Of a stretch of DNA of 64,000 bases, positions 13,301-25,300 are shown one piece after another. Made by a program: the position numbers and the translations under genes. The notes under the pieces were generated by a model. The model did no database searches. It had not been told where the DNA came from and saw only the letters and a program-made list of their open reading frames with translations. This stretch comes from Trogon surrucura (Eukaryota; Chordata; Aves; Trogoniformes; Trogonidae), in contig CM036618.1 of NCBI GenBank assembly GCA_020746105.1, positions 8,564,501 to 8,628,500 on the forward strand, given 5' to 3'. Positions within the stretch are counted from its first letter, which is position 1; the number at the start of each line of letters is the position of its first letter.

Positions 13301-16300
13301 AAATGGAATTTTTTTTTGAATGATGCTAGGTCTCATTCATCTTTTGCTGGAAGATTTCTTCACAAAGTATCATTCTTCCCCTTGAACTTATTCAAACCCA
13401 AACTGTGTCAGTAATTGGAAAAGTTTTGTCTCCCAGCCCCCCATGTTTTCCAGACATTTGAATCTCCTGCAGAGTAGAACATCTTCTAACTGGGAAACTC
13501 GGTTGTTTTTCCTGCAGGGTTGGTTATGTTAGTAGCAAGAAAGTATTTCTTGTTCAGGTGTATTTGGAGAGGGAAGTATAATTTTAACCATAACTTCGGA
13601 GACTGGGATTTCCTGTTTGTGAACTCTCCAGCTGGTTTTACTCTGCCCGTTTGAGACAGGTGCTTCCTCGTCTCAGAGAGCAGGATTTATCACAAAAGGC
13701 ACAATAATTGTGGAAGGCATCGCTCTCTTGTCGCGTCCTAAGTTTCCAAGGTCCCAGGCACCCACAGCTTGCCCCGTTTGGTGTCGTTCTCAGGCGGGAG
13801 CTGGCAGGTCGTGCCCCAGCTTGTCTGAAGAGCCTGGCAGTGCCCCGCTCTCGCTGGAAGAGGGCTTGCCCTCCAAACGTGATCTAAAACCTCTTACGTA
13901 GTCAGCACAGGGAGGTGAGCCCCCAGCGTGGGCAGCTGAGGTTCCCCTGGGCAGGCGCTCCCCAAAATCTCGCCGCTTTTCCTGTGGGGAGCTTGAGATG
14001 AAGCTTCACAAGACAGAAGCCAAAGTGACAACTTTCCACTGCCAAAAAAGGCAGTTTTACTGCTTGCATGCCCATTCCTGGCTGCTAAACCAGCAGTAAA
14101 CTACTGTTTTCTTTCCCACCCGTTGGGATTCATTTGTTGCCAGCATGTGAGCTGGCAGTCAGAAGAGTGCCAGAACCGATGCAAGGAAAGGAGGGAACAG
14201 GAACGTGGGAGCAGAACAGGTGGAGATGTGGGTCCAACCTTTTTGTACCAGTGAGCCCCGGGGTTACTGTGGCCACTTCGAGAAAAACATGGGGAAAAGC
14301 ACTCGTGTCGTGGTTTAAGCCCAGGTGGCAACTAAACCCCACGCAGCCGCTCGCTCCACCCACCTCCCAGTGGGATAGGGAGGAGAGCAGGAAAAGGAGA
14401 AAACCCGCGGCTTAGGTCGAGAACAACTTAACAGCTAAAAAAAAATAGAATAAGCAATAATAATGAAACATAATAATAATTGTGATGAAAAGGAATATAA
14501 CAAAAAGACACAGAGAAATAAACCCCAAGAATAGGACGAGAGATGCGAGATGCAAGTCGCTCAGCACCTGCTCAAGCAGCGATGCCACCCCCACACCCCC
14601 CCAGATTATTTACTGAGTGTGACATCCCGTCCCGTGGTTCGGAATAGCCCTTGGGCTAGTTCGGTTTGGCTGTCCCGGCCATGCTCCCTCCCAGCTTCTT
14701 GTGCTCCTGCACACTAGCAAAACATGCAAGATTGGAAAGTCCTTGATTCCTTAACAACACGTGAAAATATCAGTGTATTATCAGCATTCGTCTCGTGCCG
14801 AATCCAAAATGCAGCACTATTCTAGCTGCTAAGAAGCGAGCTCCTAAGAAGAAAAGAAAATTAGCTCTATCTCAGCTGAAATCAGGACAACTAGGTAGGT
14901 TGGTTTGTTTTCCATCTCGTTCACATTTCTTCCTGTCAGATCCAAATGCCTAAATTCCCTCTCTAAAATCAGTTTGGGGATCGCATACTCTGTTTTCATG
15001 CCGGTATCGTCAGAGCCATCGAAATGTCACTAGTGCTTGTTTCAAGATAAAATCGCACTCGCCTGCTCATGCCAGAAGCCCACAGTCTGAACACAAGGTT
15101 AGTGCAGGAGCCAACAGATTTGCCTGCATTTTTGTATCTGATAATGAGCTTGGAAACCAGATCTACTTTAGGTGGATAAAAAGGACCAGTTTTCCCTCCA
15201 GAGTGTTCTTCAACTTTAAGCAGACAGCACGAAACGGACACAGATCCGAGGGTTTGGGTGGTTCTAACGGGTGGGATGGAAGCAAGCGGTGACGGGGAGC
15301 ATCAGTCCACCCGTCCGTGCTGGTGTTGCAGGAGTGTGCTCTGCAGGAGAGGTGAGAACCGTGTGGTCAAATCTGAGACTTCAGATCTGGACCAATAAAG
15401 TCTGGTTTCCGTGCAAGCCCTTGATCGCCCTAAAATTTCATGTCTCAGGAACCAAGTGGGCTCGTACTCTGTCCTGTACAGACTAAAGAATGACACTAGA
15501 ATTCAGAAGTAGCACACACTGACCACAGTCCGTCGTGATGGATTGAGGTGCTTCAATCTGTAAACTTACTCCTTTTTCTCATCTGATTTTGGCCTGATTG
15601 TAACTTTGGGAATAACTAAGGCCGGAAGCAGCGTTCTGCACAATCAGAAGAGGAGCAGTCCCAGGTCTCTTCATAAAAAGTGGCATTTTTTTTCAAATCT
15701 TATCAGCGATCCTCCTTAGGGATACAAAACAGAACTGAAAGGTCCTGATTTTAAATGTCGCTATTGCCTTTACTGTTTTACTTCTTTGTGTGGTTCAAAG
15801 GGTTCCCCTGTTAAAATACTTCCAATGATATAAAACTTCATTTTGCTGGTATTTCTTTTTTGCTGAAGGATGCCTGTCCTGTGGAAAAAGCACAAGCCTG
15901 GGAGGCTCCAATTGTGGCAAGTTTAGCCAAATGTTTATTTAGTGTTCCTTGATGGGTTTTTTGGTCTAGATTTATTAGTGACTCATTTTCATTTCATTAT
16001 TTAGAGCAGTCATCCCATAAAACAGATCTATACACTGGCAGTGAATAAAATGAAGTCACATCCTGTTGGGCTGGCTGTGTTAGGATGACGAGGGGGGTGC
16101 AGCCTGTCGTGCCGTAGGTCGCGCTGCCTTTCACGCCACCTCTAAACTTTCCTAAAGTGTCGTTCCTCTAGAACTGCCGGATCTAAACGAGTGACGTCCT
16201 TCCTGCTATCCTGCAAAATCCACAGGTCACATTGCATTAAAATCTGATGCCGTCACATCAGGCGATAGATGTATGTTCTCAAACGCTCTGTAATTGTTTC

Positions 16301-19300
16301 CTTTTTTTAATTATTTATTTTCCCCCACCCTGCTGCTACTTTGCAGTGCTCTGCTAGTGTGTGATGGCTAACGGAGGGGTCAGAGTTGGACTTTCTGTGC
16401 TCTCCTTTACCCCTTAAACATATTCACCACTTTGTTCTCACCAGTTCTTGATTCGGTTACTAAATTTCAGACTTACTAGCATGTATATACAGTAGAGAAG
16501 CAGCAGTGTGAAGCTGCAGGGGTCTGCATGTCCTTCGGAAAACTTGGGGGTTTGTGTCATTGAGTGTCTGCGTGGTCCTGTGCACGATTTTGATTATTCA
16601 TACTTGACGCATAAAAATAATTCGACCTATTTCAGGCTCATTTCGCTTCTGAATGAGAAAATAGGTTGTGCAACTGTGGAGTTATGCAACTATAACATTA
16701 TGCGTTATAACTTTATAAATCTGCACTGGTGGGTTTGTGTCATAAATTAATAACCAAGGCTGCTTTAGAAGTGGGGTGGAGATTAAAGGTGCAGTGTCCC
16801 AAGTCAGAACCAGATGCATTTTAGATGACTTCATCTCACGAAAGGTATTGCCTAAGGTAAGAGAAAATCACAGTTTTGAATATGGCAGAAAAGGAGATGA
16901 GACAAATTGTGAGACGAACAGAGTCGCAGGAAGCCAGGATTTCTTACTCTGCGTTACGGTACAAGAACAAGGGATGTTCGAAGAAATAAAAAGGTGCCAG
17001 ACTAAAAAATTGCATAAAGGGGGGAGGGGGCCGATCGCTACATCGCTTGATTTTGAAACCTGCTGCTGCTCTGGGCAGGGTTTTACCGCAGTGGGTATAG
17101 TCTGAACCGTAGACTGGTGTATATTGGTGCAATTTTGTTAATTCTTCAGATCCAGTGGGCCTGAGTGGGATCTGAACTACTGGCTTCCTTCTTGTAGGGT
17201 GTGCTGATCTCCAGAGCCTTGACACTATGCAGCCGATGGAAAGGAAAAGGCAGGGCTACATCCACGAACTCATTCAGACGGAAGAAAGGTATATGGATGA
17301 TCTCCAGCTTGTCTTAGAGGTGAGATGTCTTGGATCTGAAAAGCCATTTGGAAGAACGTTTCTGTCCTTCTGAATAATAACAGTACGGGATTCCTGTGAA
17401 TTGTCAAGTGCTAGAGGAAGAAAGGTGTGTGAGCGCCTCCCTTTCTAGCAAATGTTACGTGCTTGCCACAAGGCAAAAATGTCATGTTGTAAAAGCCATC
17501 GTCTTAGAAGGACCTTCCTACTTTCCAAGTCCTGTTCTTGGGTGTTTGGACTCGGTGGGCTGGGCCAGGGTGTCCAGCCAAGCTGCACAGGCAGTTTCTA
17601 TGGCACAGAAGCTGTATAAGCACCACAAAAGTTTATCATGTGCCTTCACCTCGTTTTATTTCTGGATGCAAGAGCACCTCACTAGGCAGGGCAGGAACTG
17701 GCCGCCATTGGGTGATCTTGGGTGTCCAACCTGACCTCTCTAGGTAAAACAACTGTGTAGTGAAGTGTAGAGATGTTGAATAGTCTGAGTTCCACCAGTC
17801 TTCTGCTGTGCAGAGGTTTTGTGACGAGGGCCCCTGAAAGAAGCCGCAGGTCTGCACACGGGTTGGCTACGAGTGCTCTGAGTATGGGGTAGGCTTGGTG
17901 CGTGAGGGTAATTTGTGCAGCAGTTGACTCCAAAATCGTGGGAATGCTCCTCCGCTGCACAGTCGGGTCCCAGTGCTTGTCCCTGCTTTGCCAGCGGTGA
18001 TGCTGGTGTCAGAACAAGGTACTTTGGCAAAACAGTGACAGTCACAAGTGCCCGTAAGGAGTCAGTTCCAACTTCTGAGAAGTTGGACACCGAGCAGCTG
18101 AAATAAAGCAAAATCACAGCTCAGCTAAACAAGAGGCTGAGCTGCTTTTGTCTCTGAAGGATTGCTCACCTTTCTGACTTCTTGGCTGCAGGTTTTCCAA
18201 AAACCGATGGCTGATTCGGGCTGTCTCACAGAAGGAGAAATGGGGCTGATTTTTGTTAACTGGAAGGATCTCATCATGTCAAATACAAAGTTACTGAAGT
18301 GAGTACTTGCCTGCTTTTTTTTTTTTTTATTTCCTCTTTGTCTTTATTTTCTTGTTCCTTTCCCCAGGAAGTTTTCTGTTACTACAGTAAATGTTTCTGT
18401 CCTTGCTGATTAATTCCTGTGCATGTGTGCATTCAAAACAGCTAAATGCATTCAGACTGCCTCACAAAGAAGTTGTTGTTACAACAGAAGAACAGATGCA
18501 CATTTGCTGTAGTACCTTAGAAGTAGATCCTACACAGAAGCCTGTGCACAGGAGGTGTTTTTCCCAGTTCTCTGCAAAGCAAATATTCTCTGAAAATAAA
18601 CTTTGAAGAGACGAAGTGGCTAATAATTCTCTGAAATGGGACGTTGGCTGAATGTAGCGATTGATGCTGATTGTCCCAGAAACCTCAGAGGAGAGGCACG
18701 GTCCCACTGACCCCACCAGGCAGCTGGTTCAGCTCTGCCTGTTGTGCCGGTGACTTCCCGGGGCTTCAGGCTCGACGCCCGCATGCCGTGTAAGGGAATT
18801 CACCTCGTGGGCTTGCATCCTTTCAAAAGATGGATGTTGATTTAGGCCCCGCAGACTTGGCAGCAATGTTGGAGGGTGATTTCTTTTCCTCCTCAGAGCC
18901 TTGCGAGTGCGTAAGAAAACGGGAGGAGAAAAGATGCCGGTGCAGATGATCGGGGACATCTTAGCGGCGGAGCTCTCTCACATGCAGGCCTACATTCGGT
19001 TCTGCAGCTGCCAGCTGAACGGAGCTTCGTTGCTGCAGCAGAAAACCGATGAAGATGCTGATTTCAAAGACTACTTAAAGGTATTTTACTTGGTAGCTTT
19101 TGTGCCTTCTCCTTTCCTTCAGTGACAGAAGCCTGTCTAACCAGCATCAACCAGGTCAGAATAACCCAGAAGAGTAAAATCTTGCAAAAACAGCTCAGAA
19201 CCTTGCCAGGTGTATTTATATGATGGCCATGGTTAATGCTTTGTCTTTCTCTCTACCTACTTTATTACTCAGTTTCCCATTCCATTGCTCATTACTTCAG

Positions 19301-22300
19301 TGTAATGCTAACATCGCAAAGCTGCGGTGCCGATGCCTGCACCTTCCCAAAAAATCATGCTGTCAGAAGGGATAAGAGTCTGTGGAGTTGGAAGAGAAAA
19401 GCTGTTGTTGGGAACGTGCTCGCAGTTCAGCAGGGTGTGTGCTGGGTCCCAAGGGTGGGGTTGCAGCCGGGGCTGGGGGTGTGCCCCGAGCGTGACAGGC
19501 ATCACCCTGCAGAAATAGATAAGGAATTGCTGCCACGCCACAGCTGATGTGGTGACTCTGAGGCCGTGAAAGGAGGAATACCAGAACTGTTGACATCAGG
19601 CATTTGTTTCTTTCGTTGGTTTTTTTGGTTGTTTTTTTTTTCTTTTCAATCTGAGCAGAGCCTGTAATGTCAAAAGAAAAGCTGGAATGGTTTTGAATGT
19701 AAGGAGGGGAGACCTCACTCTCTACAACTCCCCGAAAGGCAGCTGTAGTGAGATGGGTGTTGGCCTCTTCTCCCTAGTGAATAGCGATAGGGCAAGAGGG
19801 AACGGGTTCAAGTTGCTCCAGGAGAAGTTTAGATTGGATATTAGGAAAAACTTCTTCACCGAAGGGGTGGTGAAGCACTGGAATGGGTTGCAGAGGGAGG
19901 TGGTGGAGTCACCATCCCTGGACGTGTTTAAAAACCAGCTGGACGTGGCACTTCAGGAGATGGTTTAGTGTTAGGGTGGTGTAGGGCTGTAGGTTGGACT
20001 TGATGATCTTAAGGTCCTTTCCAGTCTTGATGTTTCTATGATTCTGCATGAACAATGATCCTGCAGCTGATGCTGGCAAGGCGTTTGGGTACAATGACAA
20101 CGCTGGCTTCCCTGTTTGTTCTAGATACAAGTATTTGCTTACCGAAAAGCCTGAGATTCCTTGGAATGCCTGGAAAAATTAATCTGATCAGTTTTAAGTG
20201 CGCTGAGGCAACTATTTCCTGATGAATAATGCAATGTCTCTGTTAAATCTCTGGGTTGTGCCCTAGAAACTTGCCTTGGATCCTCGCTGCAAAGGAATGC
20301 CTCTCTCCAGTTTCCTCCTGAAACCTATGCAAAGAATAACCCGCTACCCTCTGCTCATAAAGAGTGTGAGTACCCAAAGCGAGCTTTCATAGTGCATGCT
20401 TTTGAATTCGATCCCGATAGCAAAAGCAAAAATAAAACACCTCTTTATGGGGATTTCTCTGCGAGCGTGGGGAAGTAATACCTGCACTTACCTATGTTCG
20501 TATCTTGTTTCTTCCCGTTTCTGCTCCTTACCAGATTCTAGAGAACACTCCAGAAAATCACCCCGATCACAGTAACCTCAGGCTTGCCTTGGAGCGTGCG
20601 GAGGAGCTGTGCTCTCAAGTTAACGAAGGGGTGCGTGAGAAAGAGAACTCGGACAGGCTGGAGTGGATACAGTCCCACGTCCAGTGCGAAGGCCTCGCTG
20701 AGGTAACGGCGTTGACGCGCTGTGCCGGGGGGCTTTTCCCACCAGGGGAGGGAATGGGAGTCCTTGCTCACATCCATTACTGGGGCGTGACCCACTGCTG
20801 AGCTCTTGGCAGAGAAGCTTTTATTAAATTCTGCTCGCAGCTGTAATGTGATGAGCCCTTGTTTCTGCATGGTTCTGGCAGTGGAGGAATCTTGATTTAT
20901 CAGCTTAAAGCTGATACCATTTAAACGGTTCAACAAACAGAAATAATTCCCTATCTCTGACATTCTGCTCATCCTGCCACGGGGCTAAGTCAAGTGTTCC
21001 TGTGGGAAATTTCACTTAGTGTGTGTTTCCCAGGGTTTTCCTTCAGGCAGAAGGAGCACCGATGCCCTGAGCAGTAGTTCCTCAGAGGTCTGTGGGGTGC
21101 AGGCTCCTGTACCTCCCAGGACAGCCTTCAAAATGAGGTGTTGTGACAGTTCTCCGCTGGCTGAGTAAGGAACCAGGGCTTGACAGGCCCAGAAGGTCTG
21201 TCCTAGTTCCATCACCTAATTGTGCACCGCTAAGAGGTGACCCAGCTGCAGACACGGCAGGCTCTACTTGAACACAGCTTCTGGACAACAGAAAAGTGGC
21301 CGTGAGGTAAACGCCTTCAGCCAGCCAGTCCCTGTGTGTGGTGTTGGTAAAGCTTAAATCTGCTTTAAGTTGGGAGTAGTGCCAGTACCACAGCAGATCA
21401 TAAAACAGTTGCCCTTCTCTTCGCTTGTAACTAAGTGCATTAAACAAGAAGAGTGTTTTGAACAGCTTGAGCGATCTCTGCTGTGAAGAGGAGCAGGAAC
21501 TGGTGCCTGCATTAGCTTGCTGCTGCTCATGGGTTTTGTCTCTCCTAGCAACCTGTGTTCAACTCCCTCACAAACTGTTTGGGACCACGGAAACTCCTGC
21601 ACAGCGGCAAGCTGTACAAGGCCAAGAGCAGCAAGGAGCTGTACGGCTTCCTTTTCAACGACTTCCTCCTGCTCACCTACATGGTTAAACAGTTCGTGTC
21701 TTCCGGCTCCGACAAACTGTTCAGCCCCAAATCCAACTCCCAGTTCAAGATGTACAAAATGGTGAGTAAGTCAAGGTGCCCCGTGGTCATGTTGATGCAG
21801 TAGGACCCGGCTTCTGGTGAGGAATGCTTTTCTCTCTGCTGGGATTAGCCGTCTCGGCCCCATCCGATCATTTGCTGTCACAGGGGCACGTGCTGACAGC
21901 CAACATGCAGGAGTGTCGTTGGCTTAGTCCCCAGAAAAGGACAGGCTTCTGTGTCTTGGTTTAAGAAATGCTTCCACCCACTTTGGGCTCCAAGGGCAGA
22001 AATAGCATCGTGCCTGAGGAGCTGAGTGGGATGTTAAGAAGCAAGAGCCCTAACTTAAGTTTGCACGAGTTCCTGCATCCAAAAGAAAATACTTGCCTTC
22101 CTCTAGAAAACAGTAAAAGGTGCAAAACTTCAGTCTCTGTGTCCACACAGTGTATGTTCTCAGGATGATGGAGTTGGGGAGATAATTATCAGGGTTGTTT
22201 CCCAACAGGGAACCCGAGAGATTCCCAGGATTTCACAGCTCCACACTGTGGCTCTGCTTGCGCAGTCCTGCCCCTTTCCCAAAGCTCTTCTGGAATGGGG

Positions 22301-25300
22301 TGTATTCTGTGATTCTGTATCACCAGAGCAGTTTTTCTCTCAGCCCCTTCTCACATCCTTTATACGATGATCTGACTGTTGGTCCTGCGCCCCCCACTTT
22401 CATTTTCCCTGCAGTAAAACAATGTATCTAAACGTCCTTGCAGAGTTTCCACTTAATGTCCCGGTGTTGCTGCCACGGTGGTGTTTGCTTTTCTTTCAGC
22501 CTGTTTTCCTTAATGAAGTCCTAGTGAAATTGCCCACAGACCCCTCAAGTGACGAGCCGATTTTCCACATATCACACATCGACAGAGTTTACACACTTAA
22601 AACTGACAACATTAATGAGCGGTGAGTAGTGAAAATGCAGATCTGAGCTTAAACTTGTTGGGCATGGCTCTCGGTTGTTTCCAGTGAGCAGACACAGTGG
22701 TGTCTGAGTTCAAGAACAGGGTTTTGTCATCTTGGTCAGGAAATAAACTCATTTGACTCTGATATGAGTTAAAAATTTTCTACACTGAGGGAGCTGGGGC
22801 TCTTTAGTTCGGAGAAGAGGAGACTGAGGGGTGACCTCATTAATGTTTACAGATATATAAAGGGTGAGTGTCACGAGGATAGAGCCAGGCTCTTCTCGGT
22901 GACAACGAATGACAGGACAAGGGGTAATGGGCTGAAACTGGAACATAAGAGGTTCCGCTTAAACTCGAGAAGAAACTTCTTCTCAGTGAGGGTGACGGAG
23001 CACTGGAACAGGCTGCCCAGGGAGGTTGTGGAGTCTCCTTCTCTGGAGACATTCAAGACCTGCCTGGACACGTTCCTGTGTGGCATAGTCTAGGCGTTCC
23101 TGCTCTGGCAGGGGGATTGGACTTGATGATCTTTCGAGGTCCCTTCCAATCCCTGACATTCTGTGCTTCTGTGATTCTGTGATACAATGTTGTTGTGGTC
23201 GTGTGGCAGCTCTTGCAGTGGAATCCAGTCACATCTACTCGATATTACGGTTGTACAGAAGAATGGTTTAGGGCTGGGAAGTCCAGCATCCCATAGGATT
23301 CTTCCCCAGTCCCGGTCAGGCTTCGGCGTGACCCAGTAGTCTTTAATAAAAACAGCAGCTCCACTTTCATTTATTTAGGCTGATGTGGAAATGTGGTGTA
23401 AGATTAAATCCAAAAACTTCATCGCTCTAGTCCTTGACCTAACTTGATTTGTGGTGCCTCTGAAACCTGGTGGGGGATGGGGGGAATGGCAAAACAGATT
23501 GGGGCAGAGTTGCTGATACTGAAGAAATTTCCTGCCCATGATACGGCCCTGACCACAGGGATTGCTCTTTGCAGGACTGCCTGGGTCCAGAAAATCAAAG
23601 CGGCATCAGAGCAGTACATCGAAACTGAGAAGAAGAAACGTGAAAAGGCTTATCAAGGTACCTTCCGAGTTCTGTATTTCGCTCTCGTCCACGTGGACAC
23701 GTGGGCAGCGCCTCCTCTGGAGGATGTCACAGTGTCTCTGTGGGATCTCCCTCTTTGGATCTAGTGGCAGTTTGTGCGGTTGCAACGAATGCGTTTATTT
23801 GTGACTTCTTCATTCCCAGCTCGCTTACAAAAAACCTCAGGAATAGGACGCTTGATGGTGCATGTGATTGAAGCAACAGAACTGAAGGCCTGTAAGCCCA
23901 ATGGTGAGTGAAGGAAATAGTGTCGAACTGCTGTATTTCTGCTCCGTTTAGAAAGGCTGACTGGGAGGAGTTTGGTGATTTGGGAAACAGTTTCAGCTAC
24001 AGCTTCTGAACAAATTAACCATTATTTAGCTTCAGAGGACTGAGAGAAGAACCAGCTCCGTGCTGCTCTAGGTACATGTAGGGGTTGCCTGACCCACAGC
24101 TTCTGGACAGCAGTGTTGATGCATGTCTGTGCAGCCTCCAGATGGGGAGGGAGGTTTCTGCGCTGCAGAGGCATTTCGTTGCTTTGTTCTGTGTTTAGGG
24201 AAGAGCAACCCGTACTGTGAGATCAGCATGGGCTCCCAGAGCTACACTACGAGGACCCTGCAAGACACCTTGAACCCCAAGTGGAACTTCAACTGCCAGT
24301 TCTTCATTAAGGATCTGTATCAGGATGTCCTGTGCATCACCATGTTTGACAGGGATCAGTTCTCACCTGATGGTAAGTGCTAACATTTGTTAAAGGAAAA
24401 AGAATGCTTTTTTTGTGACTTGGGGAACACAGCTACTCACCAGCAGTTCCAAGAGCCTGTAGGTGCGATTGCTTCCTGAGAAATGGTATGTAAAAACATT
24501 TTACACAACGTGGCTCCTTACTCAAGAGGTTCAGTAGCCCCCCCTGAGCCAATAGCTCTGAGCAGTCAGGTTTGATCCTGCTCTGGCTTTGGTATCAGAC
24601 ACAGAATTTATTTTTTCTTTTTTTTGGTCAGACGAGGGAGACAGAAGTTGAAAGCAGTTTCTTCTCTTTCACTATAGGTGCCCAAAATGAGGTGCTAGGT
24701 TATAACTGCACAGCAGCAGTGTGATAAACATTTTTTTTCATTTATTTCTTGGAAGCCGCACACATTTTTGGCAGTCGGTTGCTTCTAGTACGTTTTAAAA
24801 GGCAAGGTGCTTTAGCAGGGCTCTGATACACATTCAGTTACTGTAGATCTGACCTGAGTTGCCTGAGTTGCTCACTCTCCTGTGAGGTAAGGTGGCTTTG
24901 CTGGGCCGCTTCTCCCAGTTGGACAGCCGAGGCTGCCGTTTTCTCAGTTCACAGCAAAGCTTTTAATGCACACACACACACACACAAATGTTATATATGA
25001 AATGGCCACGAAGAGGTTATATCATTTCTGAATTGGACTGTAAACCTACAAGTGGCAGTAATTGTTCAAGGTCATTGTTCTTGTGAAAAGAATGATATAT
25101 CAGCCTATTTAGAACTTGACTGAGACAAATTTTTTTTTAATTGTCTTTGTAGCACCACAGCTGGCTTGTAAACAGGTTCCATAACTCAGACCTTCCAGGT
25201 CTGAAATAGAAGAACATTCAAAATTGTGTTTCTGAAAGGGAACCACCATATTTTTAAAGCCCTTAGATCAAACTGTGACATACAGGCATGTTTTCCATAC

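Larger units (their letters stand above)
2605..17197 (+). other. ITSN2 14.6-kb intron between SH3-E and DH
   Basis: By far the longest ITSN2 intron in the window. It contains two LTR fossils (6031-6577 and 14306-14889), a CR1 copy (12311-12841), simple repeats near 3064 and 9301, and a possible 140-bp MITE at 8262-8405. Elsewhere I see no coding sequence. Its position is where mammalian short-form transcripts diverge, but I could not identify a short-form terminal exon. Confidence 0.7.
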
